Origin: Sophora flavescens
Taxonomy: Eukaryota > Streptophyta > Magnoliopsida > Fabales > Fabaceae
Reading direction: 5' to 3'
DNA length: 64,000 nt
Assembly (NCBI GenBank): GCA_030762895.1
Contig: CM061069.1
Location: 23,493,404-23,557,403, forward strand
Under the pieces are notes generated by a model. It worked only from the letters and a program-made list of their open reading frames with translations. It did not search any database and was not told the origin of the DNA. The position numbers and the translations under genes are program-made. Shown piece by piece: positions 1-12,765 of this stretch. How positions within the stretch are numbered: the first letter of the stretch is position 1; every line of letters starts with the position of its first letter.

Positions 1-959
1 AAGGGGCTTAGTCCGGGAGCTACATTTGTAGTGGTCCCAACAGTGTTTTCGGTGACGATGTCATTAGTGGGCTCAAATAGAATTTCCACTAGACTCGTCA
101 TTGTGTGTGTTGTAGCAGCTAGTTGGAGAGAGGTACACGCATTTCGAGACTTTGGGCAAGCACACACGAGTAATCAAGGTGGGGAGAGAGTATCTACCCT
201 TATCGGGGAGGCAAGCATAATACAAGATGGTTTCTGTGTGTTTAGGGTGCCCTAGATCCTATTAGTTGTCGAGTAGTCGACAATAGCTAAACCCTCATTG
301 TCTGTGCATTGCATCATAGTTGCCAAAGTGGCGAGTCGCGTGACTGGGAGTCATGTGAGGTTGGTGTACCTGGGTGCGGGTATGAAATATTGGGAGCTTC
401 AGTTCGGGGAACCTCGGGGATGTAGTCTGGTTCAGAACGATCTACAGTGACAAGTGATTTGCACCTACTGTGTCGTGATCTCCGTGGGAGTTTGCTATCC
501 CGACGTCTGACCCTGAGTATTCCAGTCGCAAATGGTCCTTCCGAGGTGACCAAGATACCCCTATTGGGAGCTCATAGGGGGAAGCACCCTTATTGGTCGC
601 GGCGAGTGGAACAGTTACCTGGACAAACCAACTGACATTCTCTAGGTAAAGGAAGACCCAATAGAGAGATTGTCCGGGAATTAGTATTCCCTGGGAGAGA
701 GATCGGCCGACATGCATAGGTATGTGACTCTTTAGAGAGGGGATCCTAGATATATACATGTTGTATTGTCTCCCCCATCTCCTTTTATGATCTTGTTAGT
801 ACACTTATCTCCCTCTTTTCCATCTTTCTATGTATGTCTATATACGTTAGATGAGCAGCAGCAGGATTGGGACAACGATATGGCAGGATTACAGGCCGCG
901 CACTATCTGTAGAGGATCCCACCCAAGATCCCGGTTCTGGGTGACCTAGAGATAGTCTA

Positions 960-1330
960 ACATGATCCTGATAAGTGGTAGGTCGAATACTCGCAGTTCT
1001 TCATGACTTATATCGGCCCATTAAGCTTGTACATCTGACTTGGAAAAGGTCCTTACTTCAGAGTGATCGACTGCCATTTTTTGATATATGGTATCCACCA
1101 CGTCAATGGGAGTTTCCCAATGACATGTGGAATATGGTGGATAACTCCCAGGCCAGGAGCAGAGTTGGGATGGTAAACAGAGGTAGGAGGAGGAGTTCAC
1201 AGGCTATGTTTGATTACCGATGTCGCCAGATCGTTATAAGCAACAACGAGTTTGTGTGGGATCCGAGGGCGAGGGTATACAGCTGCATGTTCGGCGAAGG
1301 TGAAGGTAGTTCTAGACACCCACGCCATTG
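960..1330 (+). pseudogene. decayed ORF of an unnamed repeat family
   Basis: I do not recognise the family. Read in one frame from about 960, the conceptual protein has two in-frame stops. Its spaced residues (W, V, Y, IGP, LY) match the pattern in the ORF at 54939-55355 on the other strand, where the segment reads FVYTGPMAVYM. The two loci therefore look like degraded copies of one transposon-borne protein. The rest of 1-960 has no convincing long ORF. It could be a retrotransposon 3'-region protein. No ATG with good context was found, so this is a remnant and not a working gene. Confidence 0.35.
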
Positions 1331-1335
1331 AGGGT

Positions 1336-4300
1336 GTGGATCTGTCGGATGTGTCTGCAGGGTGATGCCAGGACCCAACTTAGGCGTCCCTGACCAGCCA
1401 GAATGTAACTCTGTTGTTCCATTCCCAAGGCCTTTCAAGCATGTATAAGTCACATCATAACAAAATATATTGCATATCATAAGTAATTATCATAGTAAAG
1501 GATTATACCAAAAGAAAGGCAAAGGTGGCCTTGAGTCAACATCAACAGTTTTAAAACAAAGACCAAATGAATTTACAACTAGAATGAAGTTCAAAACTCC
1601 AAACAGCGGAGAATTCTCATATGACAATAAACCAAGTGCATGGGCTCCCTGAGATGCCTCCACTCGCGGAGTACCTGAAGCTAAAATAAAAAAGGGATGG
1701 GGTGAGTCCCGGAACTCAGTGAGGGATAAACAAAACATAATAGCAAAATAGTGCAATATATAAGCATCTCCATAAATATATCTCATTTAGTAGTTTACAT
1801 TATACATAACCTTATAGAGCAAGTCTTCACTTGCTAATTGCTATGAAGTCAATTTGTCATTGGGCAAGATGCTTGTGTATCCCTTTGGAGTTGTTCACTA
1901 GAGTCTCCCACTCCGACGGTCGCATTTATATCTCAGTCGAGTCCACTGACAAGCAAGTGACCTCGGTCACTACACAACCACCCTCTGAACTCCAGGGTTT
2001 TTTCACTAGAGGCCCCACGCTCCGACGGTGACATTTATACACATGTCGGATACACCAAGTCTTGTCCAACGTCTAAGCGTCATACCAAAGCACCAAGTAC
2101 ATTATATCATGCCTTATCATGGCACACCTTCACCGTGTTTCATAACAAATCTTGAATAACCATCTAAGCAATATTCAATAAAGTCCACAAAGTTCTCAAT
2201 CACAAACACATGTAGGCAACATTATAGCCATTCCATTCACGTACTATCATTTGATCATTTCATTCCAAAAGTTATACCATGAACTTACACATAGCAGCAT
2301 TTAGAATATCATCGCTAATTTCTTTATTCATATACCATATTATCAAACACATAATTTAACATCTCATATATACTTCACTATAGCTTGCATCATCTTAAAA
2401 TAATATCACATATTCAACACATATCACATTTTCATTATCAAAACATAATATAAAAAGAATACCATCAAAGTTCATATCATCATACATATATTCACCCTAT
2501 AAACGCTTACACCAAAGCTAACCATAGAGGTAATCAACTCATATCCCCTTACTGGACTTACATTCAGTTAATAATCCATAACATTTAATTAATATGACCT
2601 TAGGACATTCTCCAAATATTTCACTAAACTTATATTTAAACAAATATTCAACACATGTAATAGGCCTTTCTAAAGAGAAATCATAAGCTCATGTTTATTC
2701 ATAACAAGTTGTAACCAAGTCACCTGAAACTTCCTCATTAATTACAAACACAACCCCATATCAACTTCATAAACCTTCATCATCATTACACATCTCATAA
2801 TTATATAACCTAAATCATATTAGTATTACATCATTGCCCATATACGTAATATTTTTCGAAAGTATACACTACAACAATAAAAACTATAAGAAATCAACAT
2901 TTACCTAACTCAATTTAAATAAATTTGCAACAAAGGATCATATGCACTCATTAAAAACAAGTTATTATTGTTAAACCCATTAAGATAAGCATATCCAACC
3001 TTCTATGTTTCAAATGAGCAAAATGCCATAATTTTTAAAAATAGGAACACTGACCTTTTATCACTATTTTGACCATAACTTTAAAATACTTGGAATTTTA
3101 ATTTAAAACAAGTTTCATATGAAAGTAGACTCATAAAGCTTTCCAACAATGAGTCATTTACCCAAAACAGATTTGAAATGAAAAAGTTATATACATTTAA
3201 AGTTTGTTGTCTTTGCATCTAGCGTCTAGCACTAGTTATCATGTGCCCAACGCTAGTACCGTCTACCCAGACCCTTTCTCGAATGCCCTAGAGCTCAGTG
3301 CTGCGTCCCGTTGTTCCGCTGTTTTTCCGCCATTTTCATCCCAAAACCTCATTTTCATGTCTTTCAACTAACAAACAACTATAACAACTCATCAACAACA
3401 TATAAACCAAAGAATAATCGATCTAAACATGTTCGAAATGATTTTCTTGAAAGAGATTTACCCCAAACAACTCATAAACATCATTATTTCAATTATTACC
3501 AACCTACTTCACATCCCACATTAGCAAATAATCTTGTATATTATCTTTCTAATATGTACTCATGTTGAATCTAAGTTATTTCATCAAACTAAAATCTCTA
3601 GCTTCATTTACTCATCATGGCTGAACCTAGGTTTTTAAAGGTTTGGAAGTTTTTGATTCAAACTTTGTTGATCAATCACCAATCTATTGTCTTAAGTACT
3701 TATGATCATTAATCCAATGACTTAAGCAATTTTAGAAATTTTTAGCCACAAAACCTTGTTGAGGCTGTGACCTATATGTAGAGTATAGGTGATTTATTTT
3801 GTTTGATTTTTAATTGTTTAATTGTGATTGATGAAGGTTGAGCGAGTTGGTTATGTACGTGAGACCGGACTTCCGACAAAATACTTATAATCCACTGAGA
3901 AATCTTCGAGAGGTAAGAGGGGATTTCCTAAGGGATTTTTACGATGGCCATGTACTATCAGTTGTTGATTTGTATATTTATTTTGTGGTTGTGGTGTTTT
4001 GTTTAATCTTTTTAAGTTGTGTTATTTATATCTGTGGTTATTTAATTGCATTTAGTTATTTATTCGCAGTTAAATCTTATAATGTTGTGGTGCATGATCT
4101 GCCTGGGAATATTATTATTATGATGTTGTTGATTTGTTGTTTGAGAAGCCTAACAGTGGTCAGTGCTCAATCAATTAAGCAGACAAAAGCTTTAATAAGC
4201 TTTAAAAACTATATTCAATGTTTTTTTTAATAAATATTGGAATATGATATTGATAGAAAATTTAATTTAGGAAAAACAAGCAATATTGGAAAATATTATT

Positions 4301-5480
4301 ATTTTAATGATTTATCGGTGTAAGAACGAACTATGAGTCACAGTGAGGACGTAACCGTGAAAATATTTTTGTACTCTACTTTTTACGTAAGAAATTCCGT
4401 AATATTATAAAAATTTATTTTATGAAATTAATCTTTACTTAAGTGGAAAAAGCTAATATTAGGTCTAAAAGACTTTTAAAATGTTAATTGACAGCAATTT
4501 GGAAAAGTATCAACGGCAAGTAATTCTAAAGCGGCAGTACGTATTTTAAGCAAATTTGAGCCTAAAGTGACCATATTGTTCTGAAAACCAAATTTTCATT
4601 AATCGATGATTTTATGAAAGAATTTCTCATTTGAAATGATTTTTCGAATCAAGTTTTTACTTGACTGTGTTTAAAAGTGTTTTTGAACTTAGTAATTGAG
4701 ACGTCGGGGTACTAAGGTTCTTTTGTGTTATGGACTTGGTGTCCTTTGGACTTGAGGTCCTGTAGACATGGTGTCTACTGTATACATGGCGTATACTGTG
4801 TTGAAACATTTAAGATGTTTTCTTTTTCTATTACCACGAACCTATGACTGGTATATCAGTTTAGAGGTTTCGTGATTGAGCACTCGGACTTGAGGTCCTG
4901 TGTTATTAATGAAAGTTTTAAGACGTTTAAAACTAAGATGGTCATAAGCTTTTTGTGCTTCGACAAAGGAAACCTTATACACAAAGAAAATGACGAGAAT
5001 AAAAGGTTTTACATGCATTTTAGGCAGACGTGTCTATGAAGTTAATCATGGTATCATGGTGATATTCATGTCTTGACATTATTGTACCTTGGTGGTCAAT
5101 GAACCCACTTTCGGTGTTACCACCGTGCCTCGATTTTGGACAGTGTGCAATGGGGTTGGCTGTGTGCCGTTGGCTATGTGGCTATTGAGCCTGATCAACT
5201 CATCATGTGTTGATGATATCTCATGAGATTAGGTGAAATGTTAGAGAACATTTATTGAAGTGTATCATGCATAATTTTCAAATGATGATGTGTGGGTATG
5301 AAACCCTTTGATGTACTTCGATATACTACATGACTATTATGAGTATTGATGTGGCATGAAAATATATGTGTTTCTTTTGTGTTGTGTATGTGGTTATCGC
5401 ATTAAATCCATATATTGGTTTCTCACTCTTGCATGTTTTCTTGTTCATTCTCTACTTGTTGTATATTTATTTATATCTGA
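1336..5480. other. AT-rich repeat-like DNA without a recognisable gene
   Basis: Nothing here reads as a conserved protein. The left part (about 2100-3600) is dominated by CAT-rich and ACA-rich text of the kind seen in long Ty3/gypsy LTRs. Around 4730-4800 a short imperfect direct repeat occurs in which 'gg(t/c)gt(c/a)tactgt'-like units recur. No LTR pair or target-site duplication could be closed, because the left side runs out of the window. Best read as old LTR or transposon debris. Confidence 0.3.
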
Positions 5481-5486
5481 GAGTAT

Positions 5487-5990
5487 CCGATGATGCCCCT
5501 GGCGCACTCGGTGATCCGATGTATCACGTTTGAGAACAAGGAACATGGTGGTGCTTGGGAGATAAATCCCTGGGCAACTAGTACCACCTATTTTGGCCCC
5601 ACTCGCGAGGTTACTGGCACACTAGCCGCAGGACCTCAACGCAGGACTCATGTTGTGGAGACTTGTGAGGTATCTCTACCTCCGCCGTGGCTTTACCTAT
5701 AGTACTTGATGGATCATGGAGAGTTCGAGATTCACCCTCAGTTGGGTCAAACTTACAGATAGCTGCACCTGCTGAGCCTCCAGTAGAGGTAGTTCTGGAT
5801 GATGGGATTGAGGAGGATCCCGAAGAGTTCGTAGAGGATATACTTTAGGATCTTCCACCTGTTGATGATTACGACGACGATTCACCCAACGAGGGTGTGG
5901 GAGCAGCAGTGTCCTCATCGGACAGTTCTGCTTTAGGAGGGGTGATCATCATGATCTCCCTAATGGTTTCCATTAGTATAGACCAGCTAT
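5487..5990 (+). pseudogene. transposon-derived coding remnant with acidic tail
   Basis: Around 5750-5980 one plus frame gives an acidic, low-complexity peptide containing EEDPEEFVED and DDYDDDSPNE, broken by a stop near 5849. A short open frame lies before it at 5490-5702 in another phase. I do not recognise the protein. The composition and surrounding repeat DNA suggest the C-terminal part of an accessory transposon protein. Low confidence that the pieces belong to one gene. Confidence 0.25.
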
Positions 5991-6190
5991 AGGTTTAGTT
6001 ATTTTGGGGTAGTGATATTCGCCAGTTGATCTGGCTATTGAAAGCCATTAGTTTTTGTATGGTTCCAGATGTTTCACTACTATTTTGTATATGTCTTTAT
6101 ATTTTCTAACTTAGCGCGCAAGAATGGCCTATATCGATAAACGCATCTTTTGTAAACTTATAGTAGTTGTAGTTTGTTTAAAACTTATGA

Positions 6191-6193
<3 letters not shown>

Positions 6194-6231
<38 letters not shown>
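6194..6231. repeat. (AT)n microsatellite
   Basis: About 19 uninterrupted AT units. Confidence 0.95.
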
Positions 6232-6235
<4 letters not shown>

Positions 6236-6408
6236 ATACGTTTGTTTTATTCACGATGTGTTTGGGTGTTATGTTATAAAGAAAAAAAAATTATCACAAT
6301 TTCCGCAATAAAGTAATTACTTAAAAGTTATATTTTCCGAAAGTAACCAGCGCTTTAATTTAATTTTTCGCATTTGGGTAACTATATGATGATCCTAGAA
6401 CGGGTGTC

Positions 6409-6435
6409 GCATTGCACGCCCACAATTTACAACAA
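6409..6435 (+). repeat. 27-bp exact direct repeat, copy 1
   Basis: Identical over 27 bases to 21989-22015, starting gcattgcacgcc and ending tttacaacaa. The flanking bases differ on both sides (c/t before, t/g after). The two copies lie 15.6 kb apart, outside Tat-1 and both hAT elements. Whether they are ends of one old insertion or copies of a common motif cannot be told here. Confidence 0.8.
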
Positions 6436-8681
6436 TCTCAAGGATTTATATGGCAAACAACGCTGCATCCATAGCTCCTCTTCCGAACAATGGTGAACGG
6501 TCACCACATCCACGAGAGGTGGAATAAGCAAACCATTCAGAGGGGTACAACAAATTCAATAGCTACGAGGAGAGGTTAGTATTTTTCTACAATTGCTAAC
6601 ATGGAAATTTTCATAAGTTGTTTGTATACAAGATGAATAATTATAGATGTAATAACTATTTTTTTTATATCAAATTCTGGATTTATCTCCGTCTACTTTG
6701 AATGTTTGTTCATATATATGTTTGCTAGTTGTTGTGATTTTTTGATCAAATGACAAATGTAAAATTGCATGCCTATTTCTTTAACACACAAATTGATATT
6801 CTGAATTGAGATTTTGGCATTCAATGAAAAGACATTTGATTTTAGATAGAGTTACTAATCTATTATATTTGAAAAATTATGGGTATTTTTATATGATATT
6901 CGCCGCATATCATATTTGATTTTGATACTTATAATGATGTGGTATTTCATACCAAATACTTCCTCATATCTAATTTTATCAATGGAATCTTTTCTGTCCC
7001 TGTATTTTCATAACTAATTTGTTAAGAATATATATAATTTGACCATTAAACGTATATGATAGAGGTTGCCAATGAGTTTTCCTTTTTAAAATTACTCAAT
7101 GATGCCAATGTGAATAGTGCTTGGTTGATTATCCTTAATGGATTGAATTGTTTGAAAAACTTAACAAAAGGCTTCTAATTCTGTTGAAAGGTTTTAGAAA
7201 CCAACTATTTTGCAAAAGAAATTTTTTGAGATGCTTGATCAAATGTGATTATGGTTATGTTATTACCTTATTAGAAAAATGTTTTATGGCTAAATGTGTA
7301 TGGACATCATAAGAACATGATATTTTTTTTTTAAATCATCATCACAATTATTGTTCTTTATATGTGAACTCGATACTATTTGATTTGAGATTTTTTGAAT
7401 ATGTGTTTATGGCATCTAATTATGAAATTATTGATGATGAACCCCTATATGTAGTACTTGGCTGAAGTATACATATAATTGTATAATTGATGTAGAAATT
7501 GAGGAATGTGATAATGAGAAATTTTTATATATATGAAAAAAAAGGAAGAAGCTGTTTTTTATTTGATATTTATCTATTTAAAAATATTTGATATGATGAT
7601 TCTCTTGAAGCGTTGGAATTTTGGATATATGCTATATATTTTTAGCACCTTAACCATGAACTACTTGGTAGAGAGAAAAAATCTGGTATATACTATTTTG
7701 TGATGATGGAAAAATATGAAAAACATTTTAATGCTTCTTTCAAGCACTTCTGGTAATTTGATTGATAGATTAGCTTCTTACCTATGGCTATTATATATCT
7801 TAATTGTGATGTCATAATAACAACAATATAATTGATATTATAGTGATATAGTTACTGTGATGAGTAACTCTGGTGGCCTTTTGTTGCTCTTGAAGTCTTT
7901 TAGAGAAAAGAGCCTGGTTATTGGTATTACATTATCTTCTTGCAAAGTTTGAAGAATTATACATGATGGCTATATGTTGGATGTGGATGAAGAAATTCAT
8001 GGTTTATTTTAATGGGGGCTTCAAGTCCATTTAAAAAAATATGGAAAGTTTTATATTTGTTGGTTTTAAACAGAAGTTGCATGTATCATGTGGAAATAAG
8101 GTCCAAATTGGATGCTAACTCTTTGTCAAGCTCTTAAACCACCAAGGTATGTGGTTCAATTACTTTATATGGTGTTAAATTTGCTATGAAAAGAAATGAT
8201 GATGGTTGTGAGTGTTAAAATCATACGGAAGGTGATAGTATAAAGCTATCACAAGAATGTGACGTTGAGAAGCTTATTTGAAGTTTGGACACTTTGAAGC
8301 TAAACTAGTGAGAATCCCTTAATTATGATGTTAATTAACACTCGATTAAAGAGAAAATAACAAAGTGAGAGGCACCATGGATTACGGTTCTCTCTATAGT
8401 GGTTTTTCCACTGTATTAAAAGTACACAGTGATGCCAACATCGTTGGTTATTTTTTTTAAATAATTCATTTTGATTTAAATTTGAAAGGTTTTAATTTTT
8501 GATTTTATTAAAATTTAATTCTCATTTTTAGCTAATGTTTTAATTACTTTAATTGCTCCTTAATGTTTTTTGATGCTTTGTCCTTTGACTTCAAAGGAAT
8601 TCCCTAGTCTTTAGAAGGCTATCGCCAAAATGTTTCATTTGGTTTTTTATGATATTGAAAGGAGGAGCTATTATTGGAATA
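6436..8681. other. AT-rich DNA, no gene recognised
   Basis: Both strands are full of stops and no conserved domain could be read. Near 6450 there is an ATG followed by about 30 codons that end without a recognisable partner. This stretch appears to be continuous, before insertions, with 17573-18189, 19225-20048 and 21066-21988. It may be one old, unclassified element interrupted by Tat-1 and two hAT elements. Confidence 0.3.
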
Positions 8682-8686
8682 TATAC

Positions 8687-9188
8687 TGTTCCATCCAAAT
8701 ATCTCAGATGGGAGATACTCGGCCGGAGAAAGTCTAGTGGGGTTGTTTTGGAATTAGCTTGACAGAATGTGAATTCTGCTCCTACGTATCCAAATGGGAA
8801 TCAAAGCAAACGTAGTTCTAAGTGAGGGGGTTGAGCCCCTATTTATAGATATTTTCAGTGCAACCGTTTGAGTAAGACGGTTACTGAGATCCTATTTGTT
8901 AGGATCGGATCGTCCTTGCAGTTAGACAATTGATATGGATAAGGCTCCGAGTTATACGGAGAGATATTTGGACCAGAGAGATATTCGGCCCGGTCAGTTG
9001 CGGCTGGATAGCTCGGGGCCGAGATATCTTCATCTGTGGCCTGGTGTGGAATAGGCCCGAGTAGTTATCCTCGGGTGTTGAGTGTATTAATAGGTCTTCG
9101 GCTTTATGGGAGTTCGGGTCAAGGTCCTCTTATGAGAATGAGCTCGGTCGTATTGAAAATCCTCGGCCTTATATCTTCGGCCAGTACA
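8687..9188 (-). repeat. Tat-1 left LTR (3' LTR in sense orientation)
   Basis: A 502-bp LTR with TG...CA ends. A minus-strand TATA box (TATAAATA) lies at 8840-8847. The adjoining interior has the G-rich polypurine tract, read on the minus strand as GGGGGGCTTG, at 9189-9199. The block 8733-8822, including TACGTA, is conserved with the otherwise diverged Tat-2 LTRs. Confidence 0.93.
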
Positions 9189-9632
9189 CAAGCCCCCCGA
9201 GCTCCGAGCTTAAATAAGCGAAAGAGCTGATAAGTATGAAACCGAGCTTACTCTTCGGCCACACAAACTTCCGCATTCCCAGCTGTCATTTCAATCAAAT
9301 CTTTCCTCTTTGTCAGAGAAGGCAATCATTCCCCCTAATACTTCTGCGGCACGCTTTAGGTAAGAAACCCTAGAGTTCCGCGCCCATTTAATGAGGGGAA
9401 AATCAAAAGTCGCGCATTTGGGCTTGATGGAACGTGGGTCGTTGATCGTGTCATCAACCGCAGCTACAAATATCCCCTCTGACTCCAACTCCCTTCTACC
9501 TTGCTTATCCTCCTTCGCCCTTCACCTTCGTCTTCCAAGTTTCCGCCATCACTCTTCCGCCTGTCATTCTTCAGGTACGCCCAGTCTCATTCTTTCCCTC
9601 GTGCTTCTAAGTTTAATTTCTGCTTACCAGAT

Positions 9633-11741
9633 ATGAGTTTGTCCATGTCCTCTGAGTCAAATACCTCGCCTCTAATTGAGCGCGAGGTTTCCCCCATTGG
9701 GGGTTCTCCTTCCACCTCTTCGATTCCTTCACAGGAATTGAACATCGGAGAAGGGGAAGCGTCCTCCTCCGGGTCGTCTTCCCCTGGGTCTGATTCCTCT
9801 GGGTCTGACACTAAGTCCGGCTCTCCCTCTCCCCAAGTTTCCAAACCCGCCGCTCGCAAACAACGCCTAAGGGTTCCAAAAGACCCTGTTCCCGATATTA
9901 CCCTTCCTGGGTATACCTGGGTTAAAGGCGAGGTGGGGACATTTTTTTCTGACTTTCAGACTTCAGACTCAATTGCTCAACTTCGGTCCCAAATTAATAT
10001 CTCGGTGTCTGGAGACGAGTCCGAGTTTATTTGTTCTCCATGCTCGGGTACCGAGTGTGTCTTTCTCAGGGCTCGTCCTTCCGAGCCCGCCTTTACATAC
10101 ATGTACAAAACACTATTTGATAAGCTGCGCGTGTCTCTTCCTTTTACCGAGTTTGAGTGGGACGTTCTGAGAACCATGAACGTCGCACCTACTCATCTCC
10201 ACGCCAACAGTTGGGCTTTTATGAAAGCCTTTCAAATCCTGTGTAAATACCTCGGGATGGAGCCCACCACTCCAAAAATTTTGTATTTTTACCAAACAAG
10301 GTTTGGTGAGAAAATGGGATGGATTTCCCTTAATGGGTTGAACCGGAGAGGACTGCTTAGTCTATACACATCGTCGTATAAAGATTTTAAAGTCGGCTTC
10401 TTCCGAGTTCGCCCCTCGGGCTCTCACTCCTCCCACTTTTTTGACGACGATAACTGCGCCAAGTTTCCTTTATACTGGCAATCCTCCCCCACAAAATTCG
10501 TTGGCTTTGAGTACCAATCCCTTCCGGCCGAGGATAGGCGGGATATAGACATACTAGAAAAACTTCCTCGGCCCCTCCATTGTGGACGCCTTCTGAAACT
10601 CCCCTTCTCACCTACTCCGAGAACTGACCTGAAAAGTAAGTGCTCGGCTTTTTAGTTTTTGAATCTTTTCTGTATGTGTTGCTGTACTAACAACTCTTTC
10701 TTTTTGGCAGTCATTATGGGGAAATTCGACTTTTCCAAGCTTTTAAAGGTCTTGCAAAAAGAGGGTCAGGGTCCCTCCTCAACTGAGAAGAAGAAGAAAA
10801 GACCTCCTCCCACCAAGGCCTCTGCGAAGGGGGCTTCATCATCCGCCCCTCAAAAAAGAAAGAGGGTAGAGGTTGTAGTTGACACCGAAGATTCTCCCCC
10901 TCCTCGCCCAAGTCCCCCACACCCTACTACTCAGGAGACAGGAACCGCGGGGTGAGAACAACCCCCTCCCTCCACCGAGCTGAAATGGTACAACGCTTCT
11001 CTAAAGGCGGGGACCTCATCCCTCTGGGGTGAAGACTTCAACCCCTTCCCTTCTTTCGACTCAAACTTCCTAAAGCCCGCAGATCTCCGGTTAATGAGGC
11101 AACAAGGGGCTCAATCTAGCATGGAGGCTCTCTCAACCTACTGCATCCGAGCTGCTGCCTTGGCCCGCTTTTGCAGCCGAGATTTAGTGGAGGCTGAAAG
11201 GAAGTCTCGGTAACTGGAAACCGAACTGGCTTCTATTGAGAAGCTGAAGGGGGATTTTACCCGGACCTCCACGGAGCGTGACGAGCTGGCCAAGGCTAAT
11301 AATCTCCTGAACACTACCATCACCGAGTTGAATGACCAGAACTCCGAGCTTAACACCAAAGCAAAATTTGTTGAGGAGAGTAAAGCTCAGACTGAAGAAG
11401 GTAGAGCTCGTGATGAAGAGGAGCTCAAAAAGGCTCAAGCTAAAATTGAGCAACTTAAAGCTGCCTTGGAGGCCGAGACCAAGTCCAGGATGGAGCTCCA
11501 AGAGGATGTAAAAGAGGCCACTAACTGCATTCTTATCGAACATCGGAAAGGTTTTGACAAGGCCATTGCTCAGGTTGAGGTTCTTGCCCCGGGGGTTGAT
11601 CTTTCGGGAGTGGATGTCAATAAAGAGGTGCTGAACGGGGAACTGGTTCCCATAATTCCCGAAGAGGAAGAGGAGGTGGAAGGGGCTGAAGATTCCCCCG
11701 AGGATCATATTGAGGCCGAGGAGAGTCATAGGGACGAGTAA
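9633..11741 (+). pseudogene. Tat-1 antisense gene: plant transposon protein (PF04195-like), intron-containing
   Basis: Lies on the strand opposite to pol, just inside the sense-3' LTR. The ATG at 9633 follows a likely 5'UTR intron (donor near 9575 in ttcag|gtacg, acceptor ag at 9629-9630). Exon 1 (9633-10635) has a Ser/Pro-rich N-terminus of about 80 residues, then a domain with NSWAFMKAFQILC and GWISLNGLNRRG, resembling the Pfam 'putative gypsy type transposon' family (from memory of the family). The intron 10636-10710 has GTAAGT and GCAG borders. Exon 2 starts with MGKFDFSKLLK, then a Lys-rich stretch, a globular block with LKWYNA and SSLWGEDF, a coiled coil (about 11220-11520) and an acidic tail ending at 11741. 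Two in-frame stops (TGA 10953-10955, TAA 11211-11213) break it. A homologue lies in Tat-2. Function unknown. Confidence 0.8.
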
Positions 11742-11830
11742 CTTAGTTTTTTGTTTTCTTCATCCCTTGTACTGGGCTTGTGCCCTTGTAACTTTGTTTT
11801 ACTTAATGAAAACTGTTACCATTTTGATGA
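11742..11830 (+). terminator. putative 3' end of the Tat-1 antisense gene
   Basis: Just after the stop a small hairpin-capable motif (gggcttgtgccc) is followed by ttacttaatgaaa. The same arrangement, gggctttgccc then atttaatgaaa, follows the homologous gene in Tat-2 (28396-28426). Such conservation in otherwise diverged DNA suggests a 3'-processing signal; this is inference. Confidence 0.4.
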
Positions 11831-12147
11831 CTTTCCTTTTTCTTGCACCCTCTTGTTTGGTCGAGATACACTTGAAGTATTTTTTTAATCTTCCGACGTT
11901 GTGTTCGGCCTGTTTAAACAAATCTTCGGTTAAGACCGAGGTATTCTACCGTAGGTATTAAAAAAGGACGGTAGTTGTCACACGTGAAACACATGATTCA
12001 CGCCTTACGCATGCATTCACGCATTATATGCTTTGGAAACCACAGTGGGTTCATGCAATTACTGCTTTTTGCTGAGTTTCGAGATTTGTTTTTCCAACAA
12101 ACCTTTTCCGAGCGCATATTTCTTCCTTTCCAACGCCTCTCACCCCT

Positions 12148-12155
12148 TATAAATA
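12148..12155 (+). promoter_or_regulatory. plus-strand TATA box between antisense gene and tandem array
   Basis: TATAAATA in the context ccccttataaataggg, followed by pyrimidine-rich DNA. It would fire away from the antisense gene, through the hairpin region and tandem array, antisense to the end of pol. No long ORF follows, so any transcript would be non-coding. Predicted from motif only. Confidence 0.4.
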
Positions 12156-12265
12156 GGGCTATTTTACTGCTCCACTTACTCATTCTTCATTCTTTCCCAC
12201 CAGCCAAATTCGTCTTCCTTCAACCCGAGTAGTTCTATGATAGTGTTAGGGGTTTACGGTCCCCT

Positions 12266-12380
12266 CTCCCAGTTAACATCCTTTTTTGAGTTTCATAGCT
12301 GCCAAAAAGGATGTAAGTGGGAGATGGGATCCAGAATTCCTTTTACAATTCAATCCTCCAAGAAGGATGTTAACTGGGAG
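12266..12380 (+). other. alternative hairpin-forming inverted repeats
   Basis: Arm 1 (12266-12287) is complementary, with a small gap, to 12304-12323 across a short loop, and almost perfectly complementary to 12361-12380. Only one pairing can form at a time. Further on, the phrase ggggagactactggc occurs twice (near 12506 and 12555). Confidence 0.6.
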
Positions 12381-12765
12381 AATGGAAGTCTTCGGGAGTG
12401 GAGAAAGGGGTAGAGGCCGTCTACTCCCGGAGCGGGCTGAGCACCTCATCGTCCAGCTTTCGTAGGGGGAAGTGATTACTTTCCCCCATGAGGGAAAGTC
12501 GTGGTGTCCGATTGGGGAGACTACTGGCCACCTGATCTTGCCCCTACCCTAATTGGGGAGACTACTGGCAACCCGGGCGGGCCTTATTTTCAATTTCAGC
12601 TCTTTATGTAAGTCGTAGTACTTTCTAGTACTCGACTCGTACCTTGTTTTTACTTTCGACATTGTACTCGGTATTATCAATAAATTTTAATGGCTCGGAT
12701 TCGGCCTTTAGATTACAATTTTATTCTCCTTACTGCTCGTATTTTATTTCACTTAAGTAATTTCA

